This document shows, piece after piece, positions 43,358 to 52,952 of a stretch of 64,000 nucleotides of DNA; positions within the stretch are counted from its first letter, which is position 1, and every line of letters starts with the position of its first letter. The DNA comes from Rhodobacteraceae bacterium HLUCCA12 (lineage in GTDB: Bacteria; Pseudomonadota; Alphaproteobacteria; Rhodobacterales; Rhodobacteraceae): assembly GCA_001314715.1 (NCBI GenBank), contig LJSV01000014.1, forward strand, positions 1-64,000, written 5' to 3'. The notes beneath the pieces were generated by a model that saw only the letters and a list, made by a program, of their open reading frames with translations, was not told the DNA's origin and made no database searches. A program made the position numbers and the translations under genes.

Positions 43358-45805
43358 ATGGACCTGCCCATCGATCCGCTGTTGCCAGAAATCCGCGCCA
43401 CGCTGGCGGCGCACGGGCGGTGTGTGCTTCAGGCGCCGCCCGGTGCGGGCAAGACCACGCGTGTTCCACTGGCGTTGCTGGACCATGTGCCGGGCCGGAT
43501 CGTGATGCTGGAGCCGCGCCGCCTTGCCGCACGCGCGGCGGCCGAGCGCATGGCCGAGAGCCTGGGCGAGCCGGTGGGCCAGCGCGTGGGCTACCGCATT
43601 CGGGGCGAGGCCAAGGTCAGCCGCCAAACCCGGATCGAGGTCGTGACCGAGGGGATCTTGACGCGCATGGTGCAATCCGACCCCTCACTGGAGGGGGTCG
43701 GCGCGGTTCTGTTCGATGAATTCCACGAACGCTCGCTGAACGCCGATCTGGGGCTGGCGCTGGTGCTGGAACTGCGCGACGCGCTGCGGCCCGATCTGGC
43801 ATTGATGGTGATGTCCGCCACGCTGGATGCCGAGCCGGTCGCCGCACTGATGGGCGATGCGCCGGTTCTGACGGCGCGGGGGCGCGCCTTTCCGGTCGAA
43901 ACGCGCTGGTTGCCAAAGCCGATCGCGCGGGGAACGCGGCTGGCACAGGCGGTGGCCGATCAGGTGGTGGCGGCGCTGTCGGAAACGACCGGCGGCATGC
44001 TAGTCTTCCTGCCGGGCGAGCGCGAGATCCGCCAGGTCGCCGGGCTGCTCAACGGGCGCCTGTCGCCCGAGGTGCGGATGCACAGCCTTTTCGGGGCGAT
44101 GCCCTTTGCCGATCAGCGCGCCGCGATTGCCCCCGCGTCCTCGGGGCGCAAGCTGGTTCTGGCCACGGCCATCGCCGAGACTTCGTTGACGCTGGCCGAT
44201 ATTCGCGTGGTCGTCGATGCCGGGCGCGCGCGCCGGGCGCGCTATGATCCGGGTTCGGGTATGTCGCGTCTGGTGACCGAATCGGTCAGCCGGGCCGAGG
44301 CCGAGCAACGGCGCGGGCGCGCCGGCCGGGTCGCCGAGGGCATCTGTTACCGGATGTGGACACGCGGGCAGGAGGGGGCCTTGCCCGCTTTCGCCCCGCC
44401 CGAGATCGAGACCGCGGACCTGTCGTCGCTGGCGCTGGAACTGGCGGTCTGGGGCGCGGGCAGCGGCGCCGGGCTGGCCTTTCTGACGCCGCCACCATCC
44501 GGCGCGCTGGCCGAGGCGCGTGCGCTGTTGCGGGATCTGGGCGCGCTGGACCGCGACGGCCGGGTCACCGACCATGGCCGGGCCATGGCCGCAACGCCGC
44601 TGCATCCGCGGCTGGCACATATGCTGCTGGTCGGGGGGCGCGATGCGGCGGTGCTGGCGGCGTTGCTGGAATCGCGCGATCCGCTGAACGGTGCGCCGGT
44701 GGATCTGACCTTGCGGCTGGGTGCCGTTTCGGATGCACGCGGGTACGCCGCGCACCATCCCTGGCCGCTGCGCCACGACCTTTTGGACCGCATCCGCACC
44801 GAGGCCCGCAGGCTGGCACGGCTGGCGCCCGAATCGGGCGGGCTTTCGCCGGCCGAGATGGCGGCGCTGGCCTACCCCGACCGGATCGCCCTGCGCCGCA
44901 AGGGCGAAGCGCCGCGCTATCTGCTCTCGGGTGGCAAGGGCGCGATGCTCGATCCGGCGGACCCGCTGGCACAGGCCCGCTTGCTGGTGGCAACCGACCT
45001 TGACGGTGATCCCCGCGAGGCCCGGATCAGGCAGGCCATACCGATCACCGAATCGGCCCTGCGCGCATTGTTCGGCGCGCAGATCGCATGGTGCGATGTC
45101 TGCGAATGGTCGGCTCGCGCGCGCCGCGTGGTCGCGCGCGAGCAAGAGCGCCTGGGCGCCCTGGTTCTGGCCGAACGCAAATGGGAAGCCCCGGCCGATG
45201 CCCGCGCCCGTGCCGCGCTGGACGGCCTGCGCGATCTGGGTCTTTCGCAATGCGGGATGACCGATGCCGCGCGGCGGTTTCAGGCGCGCGTGGCCTTGCT
45301 GCGCGATCAGGGCGACGATCTGCCCGATCTGTCGGATGAGGCGATCCTTGCCAGTGCCGAGGACTGGTTGCTGCCTTGGCTCGGCAAGATCCGCACCGCC
45401 GACGACCTGCGCGCACTGGATCTGACCGAGGCGCTGAAACAGCGGCTGACATGGGAACAGGCCCAACGCCTTGACCGTCTGGCCCCGGCGCATTTCGTCA
45501 CGCCGCTGGGGCGCAAGGTGGCGATCGACTATGCCGCCGGCGCGCCCGAGATCGCCGTGCGTCTTCAGGAAATGTTCGGCGTGACCGAGCATCCGGTCGT
45601 CGGTCCGCGCCAGTTGCCGCTGAAGGTCACGCTGCTGTCACCGGCCCGACGGCCTGTGCAGACCACCACCGATCTGCCGGGTTTCTGGGACAGCAGCTAT
45701 ACCGATGTGCGCAAGGACATGCGCGGGCGTTACCCGCGCCACCCCTGGCCCGAAGACCCGCGCCAGGCCGATCCGACCCTTCGTGCCAAGCCGCGCGGCC
45801 GGTAA
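43358..45805 (+). CDS. hrpB: ATP-dependent helicase HrpB
   Basis: This 815-residue DEAH-type helicase has Walker A QAPPGAGKTTRVPLAL, DEFHERSLNADLGLAL in place of the DEAH box, motif III MSATLD and motif VI EAEQRRGRAGRV. A C-terminal HrpB-specific domain ends in TYTDVRKDMRGRYPRHPWPEDP (the region SSYTDVRKDMRGRYPRHPWP is diagnostic). Its cellular role is poorly defined; RNA substrates are likely. It is single-gene, with its 3' end converging on trhO with a five-base gap. Confidence 0.95.
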   Translation: MDLPIDPLLPEIRATLAAHGRCVLQAPPGAGKTTRVPLALLDHVPGRIVMLEPRRLAARAAAERMAESLGEPVGQRVGYRIRGEAKVSRQTRIEVVTEGILTRMVQSDPSLEGVGAVLFDEFHERSLNADLGLALVLELRDALRPDLALMVMSATLDAEPVAALMGDAPVLTARGRAFPVETRWLPKPIARGTRLAQAVADQVVAALSETTGGMLVFLPGEREIRQVAGLLNGRLSPEVRMHSLFGAMPFADQRAAIAPASSGRKLVLATAIAETSLTLADIRVVVDAGRARRARYDPGSGMSRLVTESVSRAEAEQRRGRAGRVAEGICYRMWTRGQEGALPAFAPPEIETADLSSLALELAVWGAGSGAGLAFLTPPPSGALAEARALLRDLGALDRDGRVTDHGRAMAATPLHPRLAHMLLVGGRDAAVLAALLESRDPLNGAPVDLTLRLGAVSDARGYAAHHPWPLRHDLLDRIRTEARRLARLAPESGGLSPAEMAALAYPDRIALRRKGEAPRYLLSGGKGAMLDPADPLAQARLLVATDLDGDPREARIRQAIPITESALRALFGAQIAWCDVCEWSARARRVVAREQERLGALVLAERKWEAPADARARAALDGLRDLGLSQCGMTDAARRFQARVALLRDQGDDLPDLSDEAILASAEDWLLPWLGKIRTADDLRALDLTEALKQRLTWEQAQRLDRLAPAHFVTPLGRKVAIDYAAGAPEIAVRLQEMFGVTEHPVVGPRQLPLKVTLLSPARRPVQTTTDLPGFWDSSYTDVRKDMRGRYPRHPWPEDPRQADPTLRAKPRGR

Positions 45806-45810
45806 CCGGG

Positions 45811-46713
45811 CTATTGCCCCAGATGCCGGGTTCCGCGCGCCGTGGCCAGGGCGATCTGGCGCTGGCGTTCGCGAAACCTTGCGCGGCGCGCATCGTCGAA
45901 CTCGGTCAGGCAATGGTGACAACTCACGCCCTCTTCATACTCCGGGCGCGCGCGGTCGGCGGGGTCCAGGGGGCGCCGGCAGGCGTGACACATCGTGTGA
46001 TCGCCCGGCACCAGTCCGTGACCGACCGACACGCGCTGATCGAAAACGAAACACCCGCCGCGCCACAGGCTTTCGTCCTGTGGCACCTCCTCGAGGTATT
46101 TCAGGATACCGCCCTTCAGATGAAACACCTCCTCGACGCCCTGACCCAGAAGGTAGTTGGTCGATTTCTCGCAGCGAATGCCGCCGGTGCAGAACATCGC
46201 GATCCGCTTGTTGTGAAAGCGATGGCGGTTGGCCTGCCACCATGCCGGGAAATCGCGAAAGCTGCGTGTTCCGGGGTCGATGGCACCGTCGAACGTGCCG
46301 ATGGCGACCTCGTAGTCGTTGCGGGTGTCGATCACGGCCACGTCAGGCGCGGTGATCAGCTCATTCCACTCGGCCGGGGTCACATAGTGGCCGACGCCCG
46401 CGCGCGGGTCCACGTCGGGCTGGCCCATTGTGACGATCTCGCGCTTCAGGCGCACTTTCATGCGGCCGAAGGGCATGGTTTCGGCCGGACTTTCCTTCCA
46501 GTCCAGATCGGTGCAGCCGGGCAGGGCACGGATTGTGTCCAGCATCGCGTCGATCGCGGCGCGGGTGCCAGCAATGGTGCCATTGATCCCTTCGGGCGCC
46601 AGCAAGAGCGATCCTTTCACGCTCAGCGCACAGGCCTGCCGGGCCAGCGGCGCGCGATGCGCGGCAGGGTCGGGGAACCGGGTGAAGTGATAGAGCGCGG
46701 CCACGATCAGCAT
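45811..46713 (-). CDS. trhO: tRNA uridine(34) hydroxylase TrhO, rhodanese family
   Basis: This 300-residue protein has an acylphosphatase-like N-terminal domain ([37 protein letters not shown]). A rhodanese domain follows ([32 protein letters not shown]) with the active-site cysteine in [16 protein letters not shown]. The C-terminus has zinc-type cysteines ([10 protein letters not shown] ... VSCHHC). TrhO makes 5-hydroxyuridine at tRNA position 34. The start at 46713 removes a 29-residue non-homologous leader. Confidence 0.93.
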   Translation of the reverse strand: MLIVAALYHFTRFPDPAAHRAPLARQACALSVKGSLLLAPEGINGTIAGTRAAIDAMLDTIRALPGCTDLDWKESPAETMPFGRMKVRLKREIVTMGQPDVDPRAGVGHYVTPAEWNELITAPDVAVIDTRNDYEVAIGTFDGAIDPGTRSFRDFPAWWQANRHRFHNKRIAMFCTGGIRCEKSTNYLLGQGVEEVFHLKGGILKYLEEVPQDESLWRGGCFVFDQRVSVGHGLVPGDHTMCHACRRPLDPADRARPEYEEGVSCHHCLTEFDDARRARFRERQRQIALATARGTRHLGQ

Positions 46714-47028
46714 GGCGCCCTGTTGCACGGCTTGGGTGGATCGGGCAAGAGGTGTTGAGCCAACGCGCCCTGCGACGAGATTGGCCGCAGCGCCTCGCAC
46801 CGGTCATGTGCAACCCGCCCGACGCCCGCCATTCACGCGGCTTTTGCTTGACTCCAAGCGCGCGCTGCCATATCGCCCGGTCAATTCCCCGGAGGCTTGT
46901 CGCTTCCGGTCCCATCGCTTTTGCGGGGATCGCCATCCGTCAGCGCGTTGCGCCCACGGGTGCCACTTTGCATTGGCGGGTTCGCACGGGTCGTATTCGC
47001 ACGGGCCACGGTCACAAAGGACGAGCGC
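46714..47028. other. Divergent promoter region between trhO and ffh
   Basis: This 315-base gap contains the start regions of both genes. A good sigma-70-like promoter pair for ffh is listed separately. I see no small gene or structured RNA, and in particular no 4.5S RNA gene next to ffh. Confidence 0.5.
46848..46876 (+). promoter_or_regulatory. Predicted promoter of the ffh-rpmE operon
   Basis: TTGACT (46848-46853) and TATCGC (46871-46876) are 17 bases apart. The -35 box is immediately followed by C, so it also contains a GANTC site (GACTC). The site is about 150 bases ahead of the ffh ATG, which would give a long leader. Confidence 0.5.
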
Positions 47029-48531
47029 ATGTTCGAGAATCTGTCGGAACGCCTTGGGGGTGTCTTTGATCGCCTGACCAAGCAGGGCGCGCTGTCGGTC
47101 GATGACGTGACCGCCGCCCTGCGCGAGGTGCGCGTCGCGCTGCTGGAGGCCGATGTGTCGCTGCCGGTGGCGCGCGATTTCATCAAGCGCGTGCAGGGCA
47201 AGGCCACGGGCGCGGCGGTGACGAAATCGGTCACGCCGGGTCAGCAGGTTGTCAAGATCGTCCATGACGAGCTGATCGCCACCCTGCGCGGCGACGAGGA
47301 TCCCGGCAAGCTGAAGATCGACAACCCGCCCGCGCCGATCCTGATGGTGGGTTTGCAGGGCTCGGGCAAGACCACCACCACCGCCAAGCTGGCCCGACGC
47401 CTGAACGAGCGCGAGCACAAGCGCGTGCTGATGGCGTCGCTGGATACCAACCGCCCCGCCGCGATGGAACAGCTGGCCATTCTGGGCGGTCAGATCGGGG
47501 TCGATACCCTGCCGATCGTCAAGGGTGAAACCGCCGTGCAGATCGCCCGCCGCGCGAAACAGCAGGCGATGCTGGGCGGATATGACGTCTTTATCCTGGA
47601 TACTGCCGGTCGCCTCCATATCGACAACGCCCTTATGGACGAGGTGCAGGCCGTCCGCGATGTCGCCAGCCCGCGCGAGACGCTTCTGGTGGTCGATGGC
47701 CTGACCGGTCAGGACGCGGTCAACGTGGCGACCGAGTTCGACGCGAAGGTGGGCATTTCCGGTGTCGTCCTGACGCGGATGGATGGCGATGGCCGTGGCG
47801 GCGCGGCGCTGTCGATGCGCGCGATCACCGGCAAGCCCATCCGCTTTGTCGGTCTGGGCGAAAAGACCGACGCGCTGGAAACCTTTGAGCCCGAGCGCAT
47901 CGCCGGCCGCATTCTGGGCATGGGCGATATCGTCGCGCTGGTGGAAAAGGCGCAGGCGACGCTTGAGGTCGAGCAGGCCGAGCGCATGATGAAGCGGTTC
48001 CAGAAGGGTCAGTTCAACATGAACGACCTGCGGACCCAGCTGGAACAGATGCTCAAGATGGGCGGTATGCAGGGCGTCATGGGCATGATGCCCGGCATGG
48101 GCAAGATGCAGAAACAGGCCGAGGCCGCCGGGTTCGATGATCGCATGCTCAAGCGCCAGATCGCCCTGATCCAGTCGATGACGAAACAGGAACGGGTCCG
48201 GCCCGAGGTCTTGCAGGCCAGTCGCAAGAAGCGCATCGCCGCCGGTGCCGGGCTGGAAGTGTCCGAGCTCAACAAGCTTTTGAAGATGCAAAAGCAGATG
48301 GGCGACGTCATGAAGAAGATGGGCAAGGGCGGCATGCTGAAACAGGCGATGAAGTCGATGTTCGGCAAGAGCCCCGACATGGCCGATGTCCAGAAGCAAC
48401 TGGCCGACCCCGAGGCGATGAAAGCCGCGCAGATGGCCATGCAGCGCGGCGGCGGCGGGCTGCCCGGTCTGGGCGGCGGCGGATTGCCTGGCGGGCTGTC
48501 GGGCCTTGGCACGGGCAAGAAACGCAGATGA
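47029..48531 (+). CDS. ffh: Signal recognition particle protein Ffh
   Basis: This 500-residue GTPase carries signal-sequence proteins to FtsY and the Sec machinery. The N domain starts MFENLSERLGGVFDRLTKQGAL. The P-loop is GLQGSGKTTTTAKLARRL at about 105, with the G3 motif DTAGRLHID, TRMDGDGRGGAALS and the methionine-rich M domain (MNDLRTQLEQMLKMGGMQGVMGMMPGM) that binds 4.5S RNA. A Gly-rich tail closes it. The start at 47029 is the family start. It overlaps the GNAT gene by ATGA. Confidence 0.96.
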   Translation: MFENLSERLGGVFDRLTKQGALSVDDVTAALREVRVALLEADVSLPVARDFIKRVQGKATGAAVTKSVTPGQQVVKIVHDELIATLRGDEDPGKLKIDNPPAPILMVGLQGSGKTTTTAKLARRLNEREHKRVLMASLDTNRPAAMEQLAILGGQIGVDTLPIVKGETAVQIARRAKQQAMLGGYDVFILDTAGRLHIDNALMDEVQAVRDVASPRETLLVVDGLTGQDAVNVATEFDAKVGISGVVLTRMDGDGRGGAALSMRAITGKPIRFVGLGEKTDALETFEPERIAGRILGMGDIVALVEKAQATLEVEQAERMMKRFQKGQFNMNDLRTQLEQMLKMGGMQGVMGMMPGMGKMQKQAEAAGFDDRMLKRQIALIQSMTKQERVRPEVLQASRKKRIAAGAGLEVSELNKLLKMQKQMGDVMKKMGKGGMLKQAMKSMFGKSPDMADVQKQLADPEAMKAAQMAMQRGGGGLPGLGGGGLPGGLSGLGTGKKRR

Positions 48532-49094
48532 CGACCGCGCCGCGCCCCTTGTTGACCGGTGTGCCCGTGCTGGAAACCGCGCGGCTGATCCTGCGTGCGC
48601 CCGAGACGCGCGATTTCGAGCCGTTCGCGACCTATTCCGCCTCGGCGCGCGCACGCTTCACCGGCGGCCCGCTGGATCGTGCATCGGCCTGGCGCTCGTT
48701 CTGTCATCTGACCGGGCACTGGATCCATCGCGGCTATGGGCTGTTCGTGATCGAGGCCAGGGACGACGGCCGCGCGTTGGGGTCTGCGGGTCCGTTCTTT
48801 CCCGAAGGCTGGCCTGAGCCCGAAATCGGCTGGACCCTGTGGTCACCCAGGGACGAGGGCCGGGGCTATGCCTTCGAGGCGGCCGGGGCCGCGCGTGCCT
48901 ATGCCTATGATATTCTGGGCTGGCAGACCGCGATCAGCCTGATCGATGCGGACAACCACCGCAGCCAGGCGCTGGCCCGGCGGCTGGGTTGCGCGCCCGA
49001 GGGCGAGGGCGCGGTCATGGGCAGTGCCTGCACGATCTGGCGTCATCCCGCGGCCGAGACGCAGGCCGATGGCGGTTTGGAGGCCTATGCATGA
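48528..49094 (+). CDS. GNAT-family N-acetyltransferase
   Basis: This 188-residue acetyltransferase of the RimJ/RimL-like type has ETARLILRAPETRDFEPFATY at the start and the acetyl-CoA loop region PEIGWTLWSPRDEGRGYAFEAAGAARAYAYD, followed by LIDADNHRSQALARRLGCAPEG. The substrate is unknown; its location in a translation operon makes a ribosomal or small-molecule target possible. It is coupled by ATGA overlaps to ffh upstream and to the 50-residue ORF downstream. Confidence 0.88.
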   Translation: MTTAPRPLLTGVPVLETARLILRAPETRDFEPFATYSASARARFTGGPLDRASAWRSFCHLTGHWIHRGYGLFVIEARDDGRALGSAGPFFPEGWPEPEIGWTLWSPRDEGRGYAFEAAGAARAYAYDILGWQTAISLIDADNHRSQALARRLGCAPEGEGAVMGSACTIWRHPAAETQADGGLEAYA

Positions 49095-49243
49095 ACGCGC
49101 CGCATCCGACCCTTGCGCCGGGCAATACCGACTCGCGGCAGCTTGCGGCGCGGTTGGGCGCGCGACTCGATGGAACGATCGGCGATCGCTTCGATCCTGA
49201 CGCTTCGGAAATCTGGCGCCATGCGCACAGGAGGCCAGCATGA
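49091..49243 (+). CDS. Translationally coupled 50-residue ORF, unknown
   Basis: This small ORF (MNAPHPTLAPGNTDSRQLAARLGARLDGTIGDRFDPDASEIW...) fits exactly between the GNAT gene and the chorismate mutase gene, with four-base ATGA overlaps at both ends. That geometry is strong evidence for translation. The product is soluble, without cysteines or membrane segments, and I do not recognise a family. It could be a bona fide small protein or a coupling device that passes ribosomes to the next gene. Confidence 0.6.
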   Translation: MNAPHPTLAPGNTDSRQLAARLGARLDGTIGDRFDPDASEIWRHAHRRPA

Positions 49244-49536
49244 ACGACACCACCCAGCGCGCCGCGCAATTGCTGCGCGAACATCGCGAATCGATCGACC
49301 GGCTGGATGCGATCCTGGTCTATACGCTGGCCGAACGGTTCAAGCATACGCAGGCCGTGGGCAAGCTGAAGGCCACGCATACCCTGCCCCCGTCGGACCC
49401 GGCGCGCGAGGCCCAGCAGATCGAACGGTTGGAATGGTTGGCCAAGGAAGCCGACCTGGACCCCGAATTCGCCAAGAAATTCCTGACCTTCATCATCTCT
49501 GAGGTGATCCGTCACCACGAGAGGTTGCAGAAATAA
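49240..49536 (+). CDS. Chorismate mutase (AroQ class)
   Basis: This 98-residue all-helical enzyme converts chorismate to prephenate for Phe/Tyr synthesis. Visible conserved positions include HRESIDRLDAILVYTLAERFKHTQAVGKLKA and the C-terminal FLTFIISEVIRHHERLQ. It is a stand-alone AroQ domain as in many Rhodobacteraceae, where it lies in the ffh-rpsP operon. It overlaps the preceding small ORF by four bases. Confidence 0.92.
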   Translation: MNDTTQRAAQLLREHRESIDRLDAILVYTLAERFKHTQAVGKLKATHTLPPSDPAREAQQIERLEWLAKEADLDPEFAKKFLTFIISEVIRHHERLQK

Positions 49537-49584
49537 CCCGGATCGGCGCCAAGGCGCCCCAACAGCCATTCAAAGGAGAAACTC

Positions 49585-49938
49585 ATGGCTACCAAAATCC
49601 GTCTCGCCCGCGGGGGCTCGAAAAAGCGCCCGTTCTATTCGATCGTCATCTCGGACAGCCGCATGCCGCGCGACGGCCGGTTCCTGGAAAAGGTCGGCAC
49701 CTATAACCCGCTGTTGGCCAAGGATCACGAGGAGCGCGTAAAAATGGATGTCGAGCGGGTCCAGTTCTGGCTCGACAAGGGCGCCCAGCCCACCGACCGC
49801 ATCGCGCGCTTCCTTGAGGTCGCGGGCCTGCGCACGAAGGCCGAGCGGAGCAACCCCAAGAAGGCCCAACCCGGCAAGAAGGCCGTCGAGCGCGCCAAGG
49901 AAAAGGCCGACAAGGCCGAGGCCGGCGCCGAAGCGTGA
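49585..49938 (+). CDS. rpsP: 30S ribosomal protein S16
   Basis: This 117-residue protein has the S16 core ([41 protein letters not shown]). A Lys/Ala/Glu-rich C-terminal extension ([25 protein letters not shown]) follows, common in alphaproteobacteria. An AAAGGAGAA site precedes it. A copy of the two-hairpin repeat fills the gap to rimM. Confidence 0.97.
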   Translation: MATKIRLARGGSKKRPFYSIVISDSRMPRDGRFLEKVGTYNPLLAKDHEERVKMDVERVQFWLDKGAQPTDRIARFLEVAGLRTKAERSNPKKAQPGKKAVERAKEKADKAEAGAEA

Positions 49939-49946
49939 GGCCGGGC

Positions 49947-50018
49947 GAGGGGGGCTGTCTGCCCCCCTCTTTGGCTTCGCCAAATTCACCCCCCGAGCGT
50001 ATTTCCAGCAAGATGAAG
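49947..50018 (+). repeat. Two-hairpin intergenic repeat, copy 2 (rpsP-rimM gap)
   Basis: Hairpin 1 is GAGGGGGGC / GCCCCCCTC with a 5-base loop. Hairpin 2 is TTTGGC-TTC-GCCAAA. The tail is TTCACCCCCCGAGCGTATTT continuing CCAGCAAGATGAAG. Hairpin 2 shares no arm sequence with copies 1 and 4 yet remains perfectly paired. The element ends eight bases before the rimM ATG, so its fold can affect rimM translation. Confidence 0.8.
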
Positions 50019-50026
50019 AGGGCGGA

Positions 50027-50533
50027 ATGGGCAAGGACAGGGTTTGCGTGGGGGCAGTCGCCGGGGCGTTCGGCGTGCGTGGCGATGTGCGCCTGAAAAG
50101 CTTTTGCGCCGAGCCCGAGGCGATCGCGGCCTATGCGCCGCTTCAGACCGAGGACGGCAGCCGCAGCTTTGACGTTACCGTGTTGGGGGCGGTTGCCAAC
50201 GGGCTGTCTGTCCGGCTGTCGGGCGTGAATACCCGCGAAGAGGCCGAGGCCCTGCGCGGCACTAGGCTTTACGCCGATCGCAGCCGCCTGCCATCATTGC
50301 CCGATGACGAATTCTATCATGCCGACCTGATCGGGCTGGAGGTTCTGGATACCGGCGGCACGGTTCTGGGAACGGTGACGGCGGTGCTTGATCACGGTGC
50401 CGGGGATCTGCTGGAGATCCAGCGCAAGGGCGCGCAGAGCGTGTTGCTGCCCTTCACCCGCGCGTCGGTGCCGACCGTCGATCTGGCGGCTGGCCGGATC
50501 ATCGCCGATCCGCCCGACGGGTTGCTGGAATGA
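50027..50533 (+). CDS. rimM: 16S rRNA processing protein RimM
   Basis: This 30S maturation factor of 168 residues has the N-terminal RimM domain ([29 protein letters not shown]) and the C-terminal PRC-barrel with [18 protein letters not shown] and [20 protein letters not shown]. It binds S19/16S rRNA during assembly. The start at 50027 follows GAGGGCGGA; the longer track ORF runs back through rpsP. It overlaps the next gene by ATGA. Confidence 0.95.
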   Translation: MGKDRVCVGAVAGAFGVRGDVRLKSFCAEPEAIAAYAPLQTEDGSRSFDVTVLGAVANGLSVRLSGVNTREEAEALRGTRLYADRSRLPSLPDDEFYHADLIGLEVLDTGGTVLGTVTAVLDHGAGDLLEIQRKGAQSVLLPFTRASVPTVDLAAGRIIADPPDGLLE

Positions 50534-51426
50534 ACCGGCGGGCGGCGCTGCTGGCTGCGGCGGCGTTGATCTATGCCGGGTCGATCATGATCGGGATGTC
50601 CGCGCAGGGTTGGCTTGGTCTTGCCGCGATCTGGGCCCTTTTGCTGCTATACACCGTATTGATGCGCCCGGCCTCGCAATGGTCGGGCCGGGGGCTGGAA
50701 GGCGCGATACGCCTTGTGTCGACGCTTGCGGGAACGGCGGCCTTGTCGGGTATTTTGTGGTTGGCGGGGATGGGGCTGTCGTTGATGGCAGAAACCGTAC
50801 CGGTCTGGCCGGGGGTTGCACTGGCCGGGGCGGGCATGGTGCTTGCGCGCGGCGTCTGGAGTGCAAGGAAGGAAGCGCAAATGGATGCGTTCCTGGATGA
50901 GGCGCTATGGCAATTGCAGGGTGTTCAGGAACCCGCCGCAGCGAACGGCGTGCAACTGGCCACAGCCGACGATGACCTGCGCTGGAGCCGATTGTCGGCA
51001 GTCGTTTCACAGGTTGAACCCGCGCTGAGCCCGGCGCGGGCACGCCAGCTTGCCGCCACGCTCGCCCCCGATCTGGACCGCGGGTTCTATCGAGAGGCGA
51101 TGCGCGATCTGTCCGAACTGAGCGGCGCGGGCGCCGTGCGGGTGCAACTGGCGCTGATGGCCCGGCGCGAGGTGATGCCCGGGTGGGATGACGCCCCTAC
51201 GGCGGTGTCTCTGCTGGGGCGGGCGCTCGACCTGGATGCGGAAACCGCGGCGCAGGCCTGCGCGGTCGCCGATGCCCGGCTCTCGGAGCCCGGCGCTGAT
51301 CTGACCGAAGCTGCCGCCTTGCAAGCTGGGCTTGACGTGCGCCTTGCGGCACTGTCGCCGAACGATCCATTGCGCGCGCCCTTGGAACGTGTGCTGTCAC
51401 GGTTGAGGAGGGAGCGCCATGGCTGA
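50530..51426 (+). CDS. Unknown membrane protein between rimM and trmD
   Basis: This 298-residue protein has four hydrophobic segments in the first 120 residues ([69 protein letters not shown]). A soluble helical C-terminal region of about 175 residues, rich in Ala, Leu and Asp, follows. I recognise no family motif. It is locked into the operon by an ATGA overlap with rimM and an 8-base overlap with trmD. It may link the inner membrane to some translation or RNA function, but that is inference from position only. Confidence 0.75.
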   Translation: MNRRAALLAAAALIYAGSIMIGMSAQGWLGLAAIWALLLLYTVLMRPASQWSGRGLEGAIRLVSTLAGTAALSGILWLAGMGLSLMAETVPVWPGVALAGAGMVLARGVWSARKEAQMDAFLDEALWQLQGVQEPAAANGVQLATADDDLRWSRLSAVVSQVEPALSPARARQLAATLAPDLDRGFYREAMRDLSELSGAGAVRVQLALMARREVMPGWDDAPTAVSLLGRALDLDAETAAQACAVADARLSEPGADLTEAAALQAGLDVRLAALSPNDPLRAPLERVLSRLRRERHG

Positions 51427-52258
51427 CGATCCGCCAGGACCACGCTCGCACGGGCGGCTGTCGGCCCGGCCGACCTTGCAGCCGCGCGATCTGATGTCCG
51501 AGACCGGGCGCGCGCCGGGTTGCTGGACTGCGCGCGTCATTACCCTGTTTCCAGAGGCATTCCCCGGTGTCCTGGGCCTGTCGCTGACCGGCAAGGCACT
51601 GACGCAGGGATTGTGGGCGCTGGAGCCGGTCGATCTGCGCCCCTTTGGCGAGGGGCGGCATCGCAATGTCGACGACACGCCCGCCGGGGGCGGCGCCGGC
51701 ATGGTCTTGCGGGCCGATGTCATGGCGCGGGCCCTGGCCGCGGCCGGGGTCGCCCCCGGCGGGGCTGATCCGCGCCGGCCACTGGTCTACGTGTCGCCGC
51801 GGGGGCGGCGATTCGACCAGGCCATGGCGCGCCGCTTTGCGGCAGGGGATGGGCTGACTCTGATCTGCGGCCGATTCGAGGGGCTGGACGAGCGCGTGAT
51901 CGAGCATTTCGACATCGAAGAGGTGTCTTTGGGCGATTTCGTCCTGACAGGTGGCGAGATTGCGGCAATGGCCTTGATTGATGCGACGGTCAGGCTTATA
52001 CCGCGCGTGCTTGGGAATCAGGCATCCACGGAAGAGGAATCCTTTTCTGACGGGTTGCTGGAGCACCCGCACTATACCAAACCCCCCGTCTGGGAAGGCC
52101 GCGCGATACCGGAAGTTCTCTTGTCCGGGCACCACGCGAAAATCGTCGACTGGCGGAGGGAACAGGCCGAGAGGCTGACCAAGGAACGCCGCCCTGATCT
52201 CTGGCGGGCTTACCGTGAGCGTCACGGTGGGGACCCGGATAGAGACCAAGAGCTCTGA
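51419..52258 (+). CDS. trmD: tRNA (guanine37-N1)-methyltransferase
   Basis: This SPOUT methyltransferase of 279 residues makes m1G37, preventing frameshifts. The N-terminal [23 protein letters not shown], the SAM-knot sequences [52 protein letters not shown] and [11 protein letters not shown] are all present. The first 35 residues are an extension before the core. A GAGGAGGGAG site supports the start. Confidence 0.96.
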   Translation: MADDPPGPRSHGRLSARPTLQPRDLMSETGRAPGCWTARVITLFPEAFPGVLGLSLTGKALTQGLWALEPVDLRPFGEGRHRNVDDTPAGGGAGMVLRADVMARALAAAGVAPGGADPRRPLVYVSPRGRRFDQAMARRFAAGDGLTLICGRFEGLDERVIEHFDIEEVSLGDFVLTGGEIAAMALIDATVRLIPRVLGNQASTEEESFSDGLLEHPHYTKPPVWEGRAIPEVLLSGHHAKIVDWRREQAERLTKERRPDLWRAYRERHGGDPDRDQEL

Positions 52259-52273
52259 GGGGGCATCACACGT

Positions 52274-52290
52274 CGCGGGAAGCACCCGCG
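52274..52290 (+). other. Small hairpin ahead of rplS
   Basis: A 6-bp stem CGCGGG-AAGCA-CCCGCG lies in the trmD-rplS gap, 22 bases before the L19 start. It may tune L19 expression relative to TrmD, but nothing else supports a function. Confidence 0.35.
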
Positions 52291-52311
52291 CCATTGACAA
52301 GGATGACTGCG

Positions 52312-52695
52312 ATGAACCTGATTGCGCAGATCGAAGCCGAGCAGATTGCGGCGCTCGGCAAGGACATTCCCGATTTCAAGCCGGGCGACACCGTGCGTGT
52401 CGGCTATAAAGTGACCGAAGGGACGCGCTCGCGGGTGCAGAACTTCGAGGGCGTCTGCATCAGCCGGCGCGGCGGCAACGGCATCGGTGCCTCGTTCACC
52501 GTGCGCAAGATTTCCTTTGGCGAAGGTGTCGAGCGGATGTTCCCGCTCTATTCGACCAATATCGATTCCATCGCCGTGGTGCGTCGCGGCAAGGTGCGCC
52601 GGGCCAAGCTGTATTACCTGCGCGACCGCCGCGGCAAGTCGGCCCGGATCGCCGAAAAGACCAACTACCGCGCCCTTCGCGGCAGCGAAGGCTGA
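52312..52695 (+). CDS. rplS: 50S ribosomal protein L19
   Basis: This 127-residue protein has [30 protein letters not shown] and [23 protein letters not shown], classic L19 sequence, ending [14 protein letters not shown] plus a short tail. I choose the ATG at 52312: AAGG lies eight bases upstream, whereas the track start is a TTG at 52294. Confidence 0.96.
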   Translation: MNLIAQIEAEQIAALGKDIPDFKPGDTVRVGYKVTEGTRSRVQNFEGVCISRRGGNGIGASFTVRKISFGEGVERMFPLYSTNIDSIAVVRRGKVRRAKLYYLRDRRGKSARIAEKTNYRALRGSEG

Positions 52696-52706
52696 GGAGC
52701 AGCGCC

Positions 52707-52928
52707 ATGAAAGATGCAATCCATCCCGAATATCACACGATCAACGTGAAGCTGGTCGACGGTACTGTCGTTCAGATGCGTTCGACCTGGGGCGCCGAGG
52801 GCGACACGCTGTCGCTGGATATCGACCCCTCGGTGCACCCGGCCTGGACCGGTGGTTCGACGCGCCTGATGGATACCGGCGGCCGCGTGTCGAAGTTCAA
52901 GAGCAAGTATTCCGGCCTCGGCTTCTGA
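52707..52928 (+). CDS. rpmE: 50S ribosomal protein L31
   Basis: This 73-residue L31 begins [20 protein letters not shown] and ends [12 protein letters not shown]. It has no cysteines, so it is the zinc-free form usual in alphaproteobacteria. It is the last gene of the ffh operon, 11 bases after rplS, and is followed by a terminator. Confidence 0.95.
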   Translation: MKDAIHPEYHTINVKLVDGTVVQMRSTWGAEGDTLSLDIDPSVHPAWTGGSTRLMDTGGRVSKFKSKYSGLGF

Positions 52929-52952
52929 GCCGCCGGAACGACCGATGGCAAG

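Noticed and set aside
46804-48654. 616-residue minus-strand ORF opposite ffh
   Set aside because: It is a shadow of ffh with no recognisable protein features.
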